Assembly (NCBI GenBank): GCA_023392615.1
Contig: JAEVYT010000036.1
Location: 186,001-250,000 of the forward strand
Length of the DNA: 64,000 bases
Reading direction: 5' to 3'
Source of the DNA: Bacillota bacterium
GTDB lineage: Bacteria; Bacillota; Clostridia; Lachnospirales; Lachnospiraceae
In this document: positions 44,701 through 55,279 of the stretch, piece by piece
Layout of the letters: the number at the start of each line of letters is the position of its first letter
How positions within the stretch are numbered: position 1 is the first letter of the stretch
The notes under the pieces: generated by a model
The model's database searches: none
Told to the model about the DNA's origin: nothing
Seen by the model: the letters and a program-made list of their open reading frames with translations, nothing else
Position numbers and translations under genes: made by a program

Positions 44701-46233
44701 ATATAAAAATTCAAATATTACTTTCTTACTTTCTTCATCGCAAACAATGTTTTTTGTATTTTCTATGCAACCATCAACATGTGGCAAAAATCTAAAATTG
44801 CGAATTAGGTCTGCATTTTCTTCATTTACCATAAAAAAGAGTTTTACATCAGTATGAAACTGTCGATAAGTTATATCTAAAACCATAGTTTTTAGTAATT
44901 CATATCTGTATTTTTCTTCTCCTGTTACTCCTATTGCGTTCATTTCTTTAAATTTGCATACCATCGGAGCATCTGTAAGCATTTTGTATTCCTTACACAT
45001 CTGTTCTGGAATCGTTTGTAAATCATCTTCAATTTCTAATTTTTCTTGTTTCTTATAATTTATTTTTTTAACTGCTTCAATACTTCCTTTTCCAATCCTA
45101 ACATCCAAGAAATCATTATCTTCCTTTCTTCTTTCAAACAAATCAGTTGAAAATTCATAAAAGTCGTTAATGCTATCCTGTTTTGACATGTATATCCTAT
45201 TTAGTTTTTTTCTTTCTTCATTTCTATAATTTTTAATTTCTTCTCGTTTCCCTGCAATATATGCATTGTATTTTTCGATCCGTTCCTTGACTTCATTGTT
45301 GTACTCTTTTTTTCCCTGTATTATACCCATAACACATGTTATAATTGCCATTACTCCCGAGATAGCACTAAATATAATCATAGCACCACCCATGAACGCC
45401 ATCAGTCCTGCTGCTAACAACATGCCCATTGAAGGGAGTAAATTCATAAGCAAATTATTTTTTGGTTTTTGAGGTTTTGATGGAGGATCTAATATTTCTA
45501 TCTCATCATCATTTAAAGCCACCTTTACCCTAGTATTTCTTACAAACATAGGATAATTATTTTTAATAGGATAATCCATATAAGTCAAATTTCTAACTGC
45601 ATAGTTATCCGCTTTTTCTGTCCATAACCCATTGTCTTTATAATAGAACATAAAATCTGATATAGAAATGAAATCACCATTCTTTATAACTTCCTGATTT
45701 TCAGCTTTATTGCCATTATGATAAACACCATATGTTGCATTTCTGATTTCAAGGATAAATCCCTCTCTAGATCTAATTAACACAATATTATCATTAACAA
45801 TATACTTGCTACGGAGAATAACATCATTATCATTTGCTGCTCCAATTGATACTTTAGCTAAATTCGTAAGATCAATTCGTCTTTCAAATTTCTTTTGTTC
45901 GTTATCGAAATCAACCATGAATTCAACTGTAAATACATCATTGTTTGATTCCTGATATTTTATTGTTATGCTATCTCCATGTTTCAATTCAGTGGTTAAC
46001 AAACGTCTGGTATCACCGATTGTTATATATATATTATCAGAGCACATTACGGACCAATTACCGTTGTTCATTACAAAGTCAAGTTTTACTTCCTCAAAAA
46101 ACAACTCTTTATGTAATCTACAATCACAATCAATAGAAGTTCCAACCCGATAGTTTTTTGCTTCAATTGGAAGTTCTACCTCCCTATATAAGTTGCGGTT
46201 TGATATAACTATTTTATATTTGTTATTCATCAT
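41737..46233 (-). CDS. essC: T7SS membrane ATPase EssC
   Basis: This 1498-residue FtsK/SpoIIIE-type motor of T7SSb begins with two FHA-like beta domains (about 1-105 and 115-210). Two adjacent membrane helices follow at about 265-310 and then a basic linker. Three ATPase domains come last. D1 has a full Walker A GTTGSGKSE (about 690-700) and LIIIVDEFAEL as Walker B. D2 has GSSQYGKTN (about 1015) and VFVDN. D3 has a degenerate GICGKEKKGHKN (about 1300), likely non-catalytic but substrate-binding. YukD precedes it by 8 bases and esxA follows. EssB, EsaA and EssA are not seen. Confidence 0.95.
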   Translation of the reverse strand: MMNNKYKIVISNRNLYREVELPIEAKNYRVGTSIDCDCRLHKELFFEEVKLDFVMNNGNWSVMCSDNIYITIGDTRRLLTTELKHGDSITIKYQESNNDVFTVEFMVDFDNEQKKFERRIDLTNLAKVSIGAANDNDVILRSKYIVNDNIVLIRSREGFILEIRNATYGVYHNGNKAENQEVIKNGDFISISDFMFYYKDNGLWTEKADNYAVRNLTYMDYPIKNNYPMFVRNTRVKVALNDDEIEILDPPSKPQKPKNNLLMNLLPSMGMLLAAGLMAFMGGAMIIFSAISGVMAIITCVMGIIQGKKEYNNEVKERIEKYNAYIAGKREEIKNYRNEERKKLNRIYMSKQDSINDFYEFSTDLFERRKEDNDFLDVRIGKGSIEAVKKINYKKQEKLEIEDDLQTIPEQMCKEYKMLTDAPMVCKFKEMNAIGVTGEEKYRYELLKTMVLDITYRQFHTDVKLFFMVNEENADLIRNFRFLPHVDGCIENTKNIVCDEESKKVIFEFLYNTLTERELNKEYDESYVIVFYDQCGFAGHPISKFVDKAKELGVTFVFFASKKSEIPMGCEEIISIIDENSAELINVSDESASSIFQYDTCTNDEIARIAQIMTAVETEEISLEGGLTKNINLFELLNILGVDDLNLMQRWGSTKVFNSMAVPLGVSKTGVVYLDLHDKAHGPHGLVAGTTGSGKSEILQSYILSIATYFHPYEVVFVIIDFKGGGMVNQFKNLPHLLGAITNIDGKEIDRSLKSIKAELQKRQRLFAEAEVNHIDKYIKKYKAKELSTPLPHLIIIVDEFAELKAEQPEFMKELISAARIGRSLGVHLILATQKPAGQVDEQIWSNSRFKLCLKVQGPEDSNEVLKSPLAAEIKEPGRAYLQVGNNEIFELFQSAYSGAYEKAVDNTIKPFKIAKLDTSGKRSIIFEQKNQNTYNGGRTQLEAIVDYVAGYCDNSNIERLHSICLESLKKLIDFSEEHFISEQIFDIGIYDDPDNQFQGKTPIDINNKNTFIMGSSQYGKTNLIQLMIREIALRYTPTEANIYILDFGSMVLKNFESLNHVGGVVCSSEDEKLKNLFKLLIEEISIRKEKLVSVGVSSFAAYCEAGYKDIPRIYVFVDNMTALIELYLENDDTFLGIIREGIAVGISVIIANSHTSGIGYKYLSNFANKIVLYCNDSNEYSNMFDHITIKPDEIPGRCVIELEKRMLECQTYIAFKGEKEIERIKEIKEFIENRNKEYASLRAKIIPFIPTVLSADVLEKDFAALSIGYRLGMGLSYNEVVPFYMDFANVGAIGICGKEKKGHKNFISTILNRLDADHKKNPVKVTILDDVTRKYKELSDLDIVESYSLDSDLVLDKIAEWHGLLEERYQAMLEEREPKDNSLLMLIIQNNDVARKINEDMDAMNLYTDIVTRYKALNVCVIFTNYINASVSYDAPEPLRMIKQEQHILCFDDLDNLKVFDLPYEEIKANKKKLQLGDAYYIKDNSVTKIKLIKNEA

Positions 46234-46241
46234 TCGCCTCT

Positions 46242-46493
46242 CTATTCTGTATAGTTGATAATACTCCCGTTCCTCAATCTATAATCACTTAACAGTTTAT
46301 TCCCACGTAACAGCATAATTGGATTTTCAGCTTTTAAGTAACATTGTTTTATATCAGTTATGTCTATTCCCAGGTCGAAGGCCTGATTAAGTCCTACTAC
46401 CAAATCTCTCGTAGTAATATCAAGTGGTATCTCAAGATCAAAAGATACATTTCTCTTTAATATGTTAAATACTATTACTATTTTATTCTCCAT
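46242..46493 (-). CDS. YukD/EsaB ubiquitin-like T7SS protein
   Basis: This 83-residue beta-grasp protein is of the YukD/EsaB family, a cytoplasmic accessory to T7SS. The pattern IPLDITTRDLVVGLNQAFDLGIDIT and YRLRNGSIINYTE fits YukD ubiquitin-like folds (paired with the similar start KIVIVFNILKRNVSFDLEI). It lacks a terminal Gly-Gly, so it is not a conjugating ubiquitin. It sits between the MinD-like ATPase gene (10 bases) and essC (8 bases) on the same strand, in the expected core-component position. Confidence 0.85.
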   Translation of the reverse strand: MENKIVIVFNILKRNVSFDLEIPLDITTRDLVVGLNQAFDLGIDITDIKQCYLKAENPIMLLRGNKLLSDYRLRNGSIINYTE

Positions 46494-46503
46494 AACAGTC
46501 TCC

Positions 46504-47562
46504 TTACATTACTAGGAATGAAGCCTTTCTGATTCCTGTTTTCTGTGATAACTCTTCGCAACTTACAATTCTGTTTGATTCGAACTGATCTACATACTCA
46601 TTGACAGTGAATTTTATTACGATTGAAGGTGAGATTAAGGCATTATAATCTTCCTTATTAAATTTATTACAGATAAAAACGTATTTATCTGAGTTGGTGC
46701 CATTTATGTTTGATATCAATGCATTTGTTGCCTCGATTGCATTAACACTCTGTTCTGTTACAATCATAACCTTATCTGCTATATCTAATAGCCTAATCTT
46801 ATCTTCATCAAATGTACTTTCTGCATCAATAACAATAAAATCATAATCTTCACTTTTTTTTGCTGCCAATACAACCTTCTCAAAAATCGAAAACTTAAGT
46901 CCCAATGAAATTAATGAAGCTTTAAATGCAGGCATATAACTAAATATTTCCTTACGAATAACATGCTTTATATCCGAATAAACTTGTCCTGAAGGATTGG
47001 CGAGTTTTATATATACCTCTGGCGATGAAATATTTGACCGATTGTCAAGCATGTATTGGAATGACTGCAGCCTGTTGGCATTGATATACAGCACTCTCTT
47101 GTAGTTTTTTGTAAGACAAGCACTTATTCCCATAGCCACAGTAGTTTTTCCGGCACCACCATTTGCTGATGTTACGAGTATTATCTGTGTTTCTTTTTTT
47201 TCTTTATTGTCAAGGTTAAGCGCTCCTGCACTCTTACCTACTATCTCATTAAAAATCTCTTTAATACTTGTATATTTAAAAAGTCTGTTTACATTCAATT
47301 CTGCTGTATCAACTTCTTCATACTGTTCCATCATCATAAATATGTTGGTAATGTTATGTCTCTGAATTGACGAATCGTAAAGGCTGTCTGAGATTATAAG
47401 AATTTCAGCTTTCTGAGGTTTCATAAATAACTCATCAAAGTATTCTTTATTCGTTATTATTTCAAGGTCTATCTGATCAAAGAAGTCTATTACGAATTTT
47501 TGTTGTAACGGTATAATATAATTTGCATCGATATCTGCGATAATCACTCTGGGTTTTGACAT
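46504..47562 (-). CDS. CpaE/MinD-like ATPase
   Basis: This 352-residue protein has a receiver-like N-terminal region (1-105; IIADIDANYIIPLQQKF) and a MinD/ParA-type ATPase domain, the layout of CpaE. The P-loop reads VTSANGGAGKTTVAMG; an Asn (N134) stands where the signature Lys of the deviant Walker A usually is. A later motif DFIVIDAESTFDED is the Walker B-like part. Such ATPases position secretion machines in other systems (Tad, ESX). Here, between the FHA protein and YukD genes, it may localise or assemble EssC. Confidence 0.8.
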   Translation of the reverse strand: MSKPRVIIADIDANYIIPLQQKFVIDFFDQIDLEIITNKEYFDELFMKPQKAEILIISDSLYDSSIQRHNITNIFMMMEQYEEVDTAELNVNRLFKYTSIKEIFNEIVGKSAGALNLDNKEKKETQIILVTSANGGAGKTTVAMGISACLTKNYKRVLYINANRLQSFQYMLDNRSNISSPEVYIKLANPSGQVYSDIKHVIRKEIFSYMPAFKASLISLGLKFSIFEKVVLAAKKSEDYDFIVIDAESTFDEDKIRLLDIADKVMIVTEQSVNAIEATNALISNINGTNSDKYVFICNKFNKEDYNALISPSIVIKFTVNEYVDQFESNRIVSCEELSQKTGIRKASFLVM

Positions 47563-47581
47563 CCTATCACCTTCCTTGTTA

Positions 47582-48499
47582 CTATACTATCTGAAAATCA
47601 ATATCAGCCAGGCGAATAATATCCCCTCTGTTTATCTGATACGGCTGATTTACGGAAAGACGAACACTATTTACATATGTACCATTGGCACTTCCTTCAT
47701 CAGAAATATAATATACCTCATTTTTTCTAACTATCTTACAGTGTTTCCTACTAATCATTTTACTAAATGGGATAACAGCATCCACGATATCAGCTTTTTT
47801 ACCGATTAACATTTCAGCTCTATCGATTTTAATATCAAAGTATTTGGGCACATTCATTGCAACCATGCTAATGCTACCCTTTGCTTTATTACCAATGGCA
47901 CTGTTTTCTGACTGCGGTGCAACGATAGTACTAGTACCAGAGCCTCTTGATTTGTTATATACATCTTCCAATGATAATGTACCATTACTTAAATCTTGAA
48001 CAAACTGATTTAATCTGGCATTCGATGTTATAATTTCTTGATTAATTAGCTTCACCAGACTAGAACGCAACTCACTTTCAAATGCAGCATATCCATCAAA
48101 AATCTTCACATTGATTGGTAAATATACTAATTTCACCTTCATGGTATTGGCATCAATGTATATCTTATCCCATGATAAATCTATGTTCTGACAAGATAGA
48201 AAACCGTTATTACGTACTTCAATTACATTGGCAAAGAGATTAATGATTATGGTAACTAAATTATCTGGCAATATACCATTAAGCATGGATGACATTGGAC
48301 GATATTCATCTGTTACATAATATAGTTCTGTCTTACCGTTATATAACATCTTCATACACTTAACAAATATTCCACTTGTCTGGCTCTGCAACACTTTATA
48401 ATCAGTAATTACAAAACTTGAAGTGTTATCAAGAATATATCCGAAGTTATTGCCACACTCGACTTCATGTAAGACACCGCTATCTTTTAATGTGTACAT
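47582..48499 (-). CDS. DUF6382-FHA protein
   Basis: This 305-residue cytoplasmic protein has an N-terminal domain of about 180 residues resembling DUF6382 (LYYVTDEYRPMSSML, LPDNLVTIIINLFANVIEV) and a C-terminal FHA domain (about 220-305) with EMLIGKKADIVDAVIPFSKMISRKHCKI and DEGSANGTYVN, the residues that bind phosphothreonine. It is probably a reader of the kinase encoded upstream. GAAGG precedes the ATG. It lies between the giant surface protein gene and the MinD-like ATPase gene. A second protein of the same build is at 57766-58842. Confidence 0.82.
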   Translation of the reverse strand: MYTLKDSGVLHEVECGNNFGYILDNTSSFVITDYKVLQSQTSGIFVKCMKMLYNGKTELYYVTDEYRPMSSMLNGILPDNLVTIIINLFANVIEVRNNGFLSCQNIDLSWDKIYIDANTMKVKLVYLPINVKIFDGYAAFESELRSSLVKLINQEIITSNARLNQFVQDLSNGTLSLEDVYNKSRGSGTSTIVAPQSENSAIGNKAKGSISMVAMNVPKYFDIKIDRAEMLIGKKADIVDAVIPFSKMISRKHCKIVRKNEVYYISDEGSANGTYVNSVRLSVNQPYQINRGDIIRLADIDFQIV

Positions 48500-48590
48500 A
48501 TTCTACCTTCTTTTCACCTTTCTATTTATTACAAGTAAAACTTCATATCCTTTATGGAGTTATGAAATTTTACGTCTAATAAATAGTTCC

Positions 48591-48620
48591 GAGATTTCTG
48601 CATTTTCGTGCAGAAATCTC
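48591..48620 (-). terminator. Hairpin after the giant surface protein gene
   Basis: GAGATTTCTGCA (48591-48602) pairs with TGCAGAAATCTC (48609-48620) over 12 bases, with AATAGTT/AACTATT flanks. It lies 18 bases past the stop on the minus strand. The T-tail is weak, so some read-through into the FHA, ATPase, yukD, essC genes is likely. Confidence 0.65.
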
Positions 48621-48637
48621 AAAAACTATTATATATA

Positions 48638-51600
48638 CTATAACTTCACGATTCTCCTAGGTCTTAAAAATGCAATTCCTCCTGCCCCAACTCCTACCGC
48701 TGCCACTGCTCCTCCTATACTTCCAAAGAAGAGAGCCTTATTTGCATACCAGCGAACAAAGATATTTGTAGATACTGTTACTGCCTTATTAAAAACATAA
48801 GCACTTTTAAAGTCTGCTGCATCAGTATCTGTGGTATTGCCAGCAAGATCAGTTACAACAAGCCTAACTTTTTGTGGTTTTGAATTCTCTTTTATGGTAA
48901 TTGTTCCTGTATAGTTATTGGAATCACCGGAGAAATCAGTGATATTATTTTTAAGATTATTACCTACATATACCTTAATGGAACCAAGCCCAATTGTATC
49001 GTATACCGTATATTTAACATCAACACTAGTTGCATTAATAACCTTACTTCCGAGGCCGTTAATACTGTTGATTTCCGGAGGTGTGCTGTCTACACGGAAT
49101 AATATTGCCTTGTTTTTATCATTTGTATTTTCCGGTGTATTTCCCGCTGCATCTTTTGATGATACATAAATCTTATATACACCATCCGTTTTAAAATTAC
49201 TCTTGTTAATAGTGTATTTGTATTGATACCAACCACTGTTTCCAATCGCAACCTGATCATTAATCTCTGGTGTAACAAGTAGCTCAGAAGAATTGATTGG
49301 TTTACCATCTTTCTCAATATGAATATCTAATGAGTGGCTCAATAATCGATCCGGATTGTACTCTGTAATTACCAAATCATTATTGACTTTCTGAACATAT
49401 GATCCGTTATCTTTAATAAGAGATGTTAGGTACTCATTATATTCATAAACAGATCCAAATCTGTTTACCGTGAATTTAACTACCTTTTCCGAAGTATGTC
49501 CTGCTTTGTCTTTTAGGTTTACCACCATTGTATAGATACCATCATTTTCAGCTACTTTTTCAAAGGTATCATACGACCCTGATACACTATTATCTTTAAC
49601 AGTTGTGTGACCCTGTATAAATTTCTTTGTAACATCAACATTTTTGTCAGAATAGCTTGTTCTTGTAAGTGTGATTTTATAACTCTCAAGGTTTGTATCC
49701 TCCAAACTTATAACCGGAATAATTTGATCCTTGAACGCCTTACCATCACCATCTCCTCCATTAATTTTAATTGTTGCATCAGCAATTTTTGTATCAATAG
49801 TGAATTGTTTGGAAATGTACGGCGGCATAGTATTATTAGATTTATCTGTTCCAGCAATTTTAACAAGGTAATCACCATCCCCCGAAAGTGTAAATGTACC
49901 TATATGTACATCTGAACTATTATTCGACCAAGAAGGTGACACTTTATAATTTGCACCGTCTCTAGTTGCAGTAATCACTATATTTTCAGGATAAAAGTTT
50001 GCTTCATTAACTGTAACTGTAGCGGTCACATTCCCATCATAATAAGCAATTCCATTTAATGTTTGAACAGGTTTGTTATACTGAACACTTGCATTAGGCG
50101 CAATATTATCAACAACAATTCTTTTTGTATCTTTGAGATAATCCGACTCATTACCTGATCTATCTGTTGAATCAAAGTTTACCGTACCATTAAATTGATT
50201 ATTAGCACCAAGTATCGCTTTAGGAATTACAAATTTTGTTGTTGCCGTTGCTCCTCCATTTGAATAGGTCACCTCTGATTCTTCAATGAGTTGATCAAGT
50301 AGTTGGGCATTTTTTTTACTCACACCTACAGCATTGAGATAACTGTACTTAAAATTGTGTACCCCTGATACCTTATCTGTTGCAGTGATTGTTGCGGTCA
50401 CCTTTGTATTATAGAACCCAAATGTAACTTTTGATAAAACAGTATCTATTATACTTTTACTATAAGATACTTTTAGGTTGGTTGGCTTCGCAGTGTCTAC
50501 GGTAAAATAATCAGGGGAGTAATTTGACGAATTATTTGTTGCATTATCTGTATAGGATACATCAAATATGTAATTAGCATCCCCGGGATATGTAATTGTA
50601 ATTGTGTGATTATCTCCTTTTGTGGTCCATTTTGATTTAGAAATTAGCGCTTTTTCATTTAAAACATCTCCAGCTTTATCTTTTGCTGTTATTGAAAAAT
50701 CTACTTCGTTTGCATTGAAGTTATGCTCCTTAATAGTTACCACAGCTGTCTGTGTACTTCCGAAGTATTTCCTGCTATTACCATCCGAATCTTTTAAAGT
50801 ATTCACTGCGTTTTTATTTGCATAAGTTACTGCAATAACCGGATTAGTTGTATCTATAACTATTGTATTTGATGTGTAATCTACCATCTTATTGTTACTG
50901 CGGTCTTTATAAGATACTGTAATAACATAATCACCATCATTTGAATGGTTTGAGGCAGCTGGAATGGTATAAGTTCCAACATGAACATTTGTTGAGGAAT
51001 CCGTCCATGTAGGTGTTACTCTTCTTGGAACACCCCCATCCTTAGCCACATCCACAACAACATCCGCACTATAGAAATTAGCCTCTGTCACCGTAAATTT
51101 TGCGGTAACAGCTTTGTTATAATACATCTTATTCCCTACTGTTCTATCTGCTGGCGTGTACTCTGCAGTCATTGTAGGAGATACTGTGTCTACAACAATG
51201 ACATGATTTGTATCTGTAATTTTTGCACTTGTATTGTTATATTTATCTGTAGTAGTAAATGCTATATTCCCTTTTAATTGCTCAGCTTTTTGTTTTGGTA
51301 AAGTCACAGAGGCTGTATATTTTGTTTTGTCAACACTATCCTGAGTTGCTGTTATTTTTTCATCTCCATAACTTCCCACATTACTCGAACTTGCCCCTGT
51401 CTGCCTCTCGTAACTCCAAGTAAAGTAATCAATTCCTGATGTGAGATCATATCCTGTAAATGTGACCTTTACAGAAGGATTGTAAAAACCGAATGTTATG
51501 TTTGATAAAATAGTATCTATAACTGAAGTGGAATAGGAAACCGACATAGTTGCTGATGACGGTGCAGTATGGTCTACAGTAAAAGAATCAGTAACTACTT

Positions 51601-54600
51601 CTGCTGCTTTTCTTAATGCTAAATCCTTGTAATTAATTGTGAGTTTATAGATTGCATCTACAAACTGAGATGAAATAGTTGCTGTATGGACATCTCCATT
51701 CGAACTCCAAGTACACGTTCGAAGATAATTTTGTAAATTATTAGCAGCTATTGTACTTCCTGCAATATTCTTAGCATCTGTTATAACTTCAATCTCATTT
51801 TTACGGAAATTATGATCAGTAATAGAGACGGTTGCCGTCTGAGGTTCACTTACTGTATGGCCTGAATATGAAAAAGCAATAACAGGATTTGTCTTATCTA
51901 CAACAATCGTTTCTGACTGATACGATGTCATTTGCTTTCCGGATTTGTCAGTATACGCCATCGATACAACATAATCTCCTTCTCCTGATAGTGTTATTTT
52001 TGCTTCGTGTCCATCTTGTGCTGTTGTATCAACCCATTCTACAGTCTGTCTTTGAGCAGTACTTCCATTTTTACTAACATTAATTGTTACATCATCTTTA
52101 AAAAAGTTTGCTTCCACAATATCAAATTTAAATTCTACATCATCAGAGAAATAGTGCTTTGACCCAACTGTCTGCTGTGTTCCGCCTGGCGTCTTTAGTT
52201 GATAAGTCACCGTTTGTGAAGGAGATATCGTGTCTACAACAAATACATTTCCTGTATCGGCCTTGTTATCCGATATACTCCCTGCATTATCCTTAGCCGT
52301 GACACTCAAATAACCTTTCATCTGCTCTACTTGATTTTTTGGTAATGTTAATGTTGCAGTATATTTTGTAGAATCATTCGCATCCTGAACTGCAGTTAAT
52401 GTTCCACTATCCGATGTGAGATTGCTTACACTTGCTCCATCAGAACGTGTATATGCCCAATCAAAAGATTCTATTCCTGATGAAACATCATATGCTGTGA
52501 AAGTGATTGTTACATTCGAATCAAAATATCTAATTAAGTTAAATAAACTTTTTGGTTGTGAATACCCAATAGATATATTATTACTTTCTGGTTTCACATC
52601 ATCTATCTTACCAATCGTCGTTGTTATTGGCGCTGTTATTCCTCCGTCAGGTGCCTGAAGATAAATAATTCTAGTTGCTACTCCCTGATTATCAAATACG
52701 ACACTGCTCCCAAATGCATTAGATGCAGAATCTTTCACAATCGTATAACCGCTTTTAGGCAAAACCGTAACCGCTGTTTTAAACCAGCCATTATTTCCAT
52801 TTGGTTCGGTAATTTCGTTCCCATTAGGGTCTTTCATTGTATAAGGATCAGTAGGAATTGACGCTGTTGTTATAGTTATTTTGTAGCTTTTTTCACATGC
52901 ACTATACACTTCTTTCGTCTTAAAACCCATGAATGAATGTTTTTTTGTCCCTGCAGTTTTACTCGCTGTTACGACCACAGTCAATGTACCACCCTCATCA
53001 ACAATTGCTTTACTTAAGTTCGCTTTATTTGATAAAGATACTTTGCCGTTTATTGATGATATTGACATTCCGGCTTCGTCTAAAGTAGTACCAGCATTCT
53101 CAATATTTGCTGAATACGAAACAACACCATTATCATCCAAATGATTTTTAGTTGCGGTTACGTCTGAAATCGTATCACTTGTACCAAATGTATAGTTCAC
53201 ATTTGACTGAGAGAACGAAATCAAATCTGTTGCATTATCTTTTATCGTAAGCATAAACTCTACTGATGTATCTTCATAATTGGAATCTCCAGCAACTGTA
53301 GCTGTAATTATGATATTATACCCACCTTTTAATACGGTAAGTCTTCCATCTGCGCCTATTGTTGCAATTCCGGCGATTGCATCCGTATCATTTTCCGAAC
53401 CATTTTCAACATCATATGTAATACTGGGTGATCCTAGAGATCCTCCTGTTGCAGAAAAGTCATACACATTATTACCGCTGTTTTTTGTATCAAAAACCAC
53501 ATCTGCCGTATGACTTTGTGTAAAGTTTATTGTTTGCGACGCTTTATCGATTGTTACCGTTGACGGATTAAGTGCGATTACTTCATCTGAGTAATTAGTT
53601 CTCTTTATTCTTATACCAACAGTATACGTACCTGCATTCGTTGCCTCTGGTTCATAGGTTGTCCATGATCCACTATCTAATTTATACTCAACAATATCCC
53701 CTGGCTGTGTTCCACTGATATGATCAACAAGTTTTTGAGATGATCCAGTATATGTTAATCCACTTTTAAGTGTGGCTGAGATACCTTTTATTGTTGCAGG
53801 AGCTATTACTGTTGTGTAGTTATTCGTATAATCTTCATAATTATCATCTCTATGAATTTTTACAGAGAGATTGTAGCTCCCAACATTTATAAATTGGGGA
53901 TTTACTGATGTATCACTGCCATTATAAGTATATGTAATCGTATCTGTTACTACTGTGCCAGCCGAAATAGATAATGCATCGTGTGCTAGTCCATCATATA
54001 CTCCATTATATGCTGTAATGACTGGATTTAATTTTGCCTTAGCTATTTTTACTGTTAAAGCACCAGTTTCATAATCTGTACAACCTGTTCTTTTGACCTT
54101 TACATATACCGTATAATTACCTGCGTTTGTAAATGTTGGAACGGAAGAACCAAAATCAACACCATTCGTTGAATATAATATGGTGTCTCCAGATTTAGTT
54201 CCTGAAATCGTTACAGCATTCTGCGCAACCCCACTATATGTGGTGTCAAGAGGTGTCACAGTGATACCTTTTATTTCTGTCGATTCCAATTTTACCGGAA
54301 TATCCTGATTATCCGAAATAATTGACATAGCTGAAACAGTCGTGCTATCTGTCTTATACCCCATTTTTGTTATTGTTGCAGATATTTTAGAATCCCCAAA
54401 TATATAATCACCTGATGGTAACACATCCACTGTCCCATTAACATCCGTTGTTAATGTGTCAGAATATACACCATTCACTATTGAATCAATCGTATAGGAT
54501 ACTGAAGCACCTGATACTGGGTTTCCATCTTCATCATGAACTGTAATGGTTACCCCATCTGTATGAGTAGGCGTTGCAGCTTCCACTGGCATTGGCGACA

Positions 54601-54685
54601 TTGTTAACAAACTTAACATCATTAGAAAGCACATAAATAATGCTAAGATCCTTTTTCTTAATTTAAAACTTGATGCTTTTTTCAT
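48638..54685 (-). CDS. Giant Ig-repeat surface protein with C-terminal anchor
   Basis: This 2015-residue extracellular protein has a Sec signal ([20 protein letters not shown] to PVEAA), a Cna_B-like start domain ([19 protein letters not shown]), and several MBG-type strands ([43 protein letters not shown]). About four Ig-like repeat blocks follow with recurring VVDTxSP, EANFY and [13 protein letters not shown] motifs. One C-terminal membrane helix ([18 protein letters not shown]) and a short Arg/Lys tail end it. No LPXTG motif is visible. The start at 54685 is set by GAGGGAG about 11 bases upstream; a GTG four codons earlier is possible. It sits inside the T7SS operon and may be a surface conduit or adhesin. 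Confidence 0.82.
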   Translation of the reverse strand: MKKASSFKLRKRILALFMCFLMMLSLLTMSPMPVEAATPTHTDGVTITVHDEDGNPVSGASVSYTIDSIVNGVYSDTLTTDVNGTVDVLPSGDYIFGDSKISATITKMGYKTDSTTVSAMSIISDNQDIPVKLESTEIKGITVTPLDTTYSGVAQNAVTISGTKSGDTILYSTNGVDFGSSVPTFTNAGNYTVYVKVKRTGCTDYETGALTVKIAKAKLNPVITAYNGVYDGLAHDALSISAGTVVTDTITYTYNGSDTSVNPQFINVGSYNLSVKIHRDDNYEDYTNNYTTVIAPATIKGISATLKSGLTYTGSSQKLVDHISGTQPGDIVEYKLDSGSWTTYEPEATNAGTYTVGIRIKRTNYSDEVIALNPSTVTIDKASQTINFTQSHTADVVFDTKNSGNNVYDFSATGGSLGSPSITYDVENGSENDTDAIAGIATIGADGRLTVLKGGYNIIITATVAGDSNYEDTSVEFMLTIKDNATDLISFSQSNVNYTFGTSDTISDVTATKNHLDDNGVVSYSANIENAGTTLDEAGMSISSINGKVSLSNKANLSKAIVDEGGTLTVVVTASKTAGTKKHSFMGFKTKEVYSACEKSYKITITTASIPTDPYTMKDPNGNEITEPNGNNGWFKTAVTVLPKSGYTIVKDSASNAFGSSVVFDNQGVATRIIYLQAPDGGITAPITTTIGKIDDVKPESNNISIGYSQPKSLFNLIRYFDSNVTITFTAYDVSSGIESFDWAYTRSDGASVSNLTSDSGTLTAVQDANDSTKYTATLTLPKNQVEQMKGYLSVTAKDNAGSISDNKADTGNVFVVDTISPSQTVTYQLKTPGGTQQTVGSKHYFSDDVEFKFDIVEANFFKDDVTINVSKNGSTAQRQTVEWVDTTAQDGHEAKITLSGEGDYVVSMAYTDKSGKQMTSYQSETIVVDKTNPVIAFSYSGHTVSEPQTATVSITDHNFRKNEIEVITDAKNIAGSTIAANNLQNYLRTCTWSSNGDVHTATISSQFVDAIYKLTINYKDLALRKAAEVVTDSFTVDHTAPSSATMSVSYSTSVIDTILSNITFGFYNPSVKVTFTGYDLTSGIDYFTWSYERQTGASSSNVGSYGDEKITATQDSVDKTKYTASVTLPKQKAEQLKGNIAFTTTDKYNNTSAKITDTNHVIVVDTVSPTMTAEYTPADRTVGNKMYYNKAVTAKFTVTEANFYSADVVVDVAKDGGVPRRVTPTWTDSSTNVHVGTYTIPAASNHSNDGDYVITVSYKDRSNNKMVDYTSNTIVIDTTNPVIAVTYANKNAVNTLKDSDGNSRKYFGSTQTAVVTIKEHNFNANEVDFSITAKDKAGDVLNEKALISKSKWTTKGDNHTITITYPGDANYIFDVSYTDNATNNSSNYSPDYFTVDTAKPTNLKVSYSKSIIDTVLSKVTFGFYNTKVTATITATDKVSGVHNFKYSYLNAVGVSKKNAQLLDQLIEESEVTYSNGGATATTKFVIPKAILGANNQFNGTVNFDSTDRSGNESDYLKDTKRIVVDNIAPNASVQYNKPVQTLNGIAYYDGNVTATVTVNEANFYPENIVITATRDGANYKVSPSWSNNSSDVHIGTFTLSGDGDYLVKIAGTDKSNNTMPPYISKQFTIDTKIADATIKINGGDGDGKAFKDQIIPVISLEDTNLESYKITLTRTSYSDKNVDVTKKFIQGHTTVKDNSVSGSYDTFEKVAENDGIYTMVVNLKDKAGHTSEKVVKFTVNRFGSVYEYNEYLTSLIKDNGSYVQKVNNDLVITEYNPDRLLSHSLDIHIEKDGKPINSSELLVTPEINDQVAIGNSGWYQYKYTINKSNFKTDGVYKIYVSSKDAAGNTPENTNDKNKAILFRVDSTPPEINSINGLGSKVINATSVDVKYTVYDTIGLGSIKVYVGNNLKNNITDFSGDSNNYTGTITIKENSKPQKVRLVVTDLAGNTTDTDAADFKSAYVFNKAVTVSTNIFVRWYANKALFFGSIGGAVAAVGVGAGGIAFLRPRRIVKL

Positions 54686-54779
54686 AATTTCTTTCACTCC
54701 CTCTAAAAAACATTTCCCTATCTTTTAATCCTTTTATAACTCATATGTACCCAAAACTTATGTGAATTTGCCAAATACA

Positions 54780-55277
54780 TCAAATCTCTTCTTCCGTATG
54801 TATATACATTACTTCATCAATCATTGTTAACACGATTCTACTTGTTCTTTGCGCTGTTTCAGCTGTTTCAGCCCTTTCGCTTATCTCTAATGCTTCAGTT
54901 TCATTTAAATCAATCAGTTGACCAGTAGCCTCATCATCACTTAATAGTCCTGTAACATCACCCTGACTTCTCTTAGCCTTATTTTCATTCAACAGCCTTG
55001 TTTCATAATCCATATCTGCTGGGTTCTCTAATTTACTACCCATAGTCTCTGTTATTTTACCTCTTGAAGCATTTGTCGGACTTGTTCTATGGGTTTTTTC
55101 ACCAGTTTTTTCATTATTCTTGCGTAGACGCTCTATAGATTTTTTGGCATTTTTTCCTGATAAATCACCTATCACTGTAGGTATCTTAAAAATGAACCAT
55201 AATACGATCGCTGTGATAGCAAACACTCCTGTTGCAATATAGGAAATTACTGAAATGATAGAAAGTGTCTCTGCCAT
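54780..55277 (-). CDS. Small membrane protein with acidic Thr motifs
   Basis: This 165-residue protein has one N-terminal membrane helix (about 8-31) and a basic stretch. Its long cytoplasmic tail carries DYETRLLNE (90-98), GDVTGLLSD (106-114), DDEATGQLID (114-123) and NETEAL (125-130). The central two closely match the repeats of the FHA protein at 57766-58842. The Thr residues in acidic surroundings are candidate sites for the kinase encoded 2 bases upstream, and would then bind FHA domains. It may be a scaffold at the membrane. No named family is recognised. Confidence 0.72.
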   Translation of the reverse strand: MAETLSIISVISYIATGVFAITAIVLWFIFKIPTVIGDLSGKNAKKSIERLRKNNEKTGEKTHRTSPTNASRGKITETMGSKLENPADMDYETRLLNENKAKRSQGDVTGLLSDDEATGQLIDLNETEALEISERAETAETAQRTSRIVLTMIDEVMYIHTEEEI

Positions 55278-55279
55278 AA

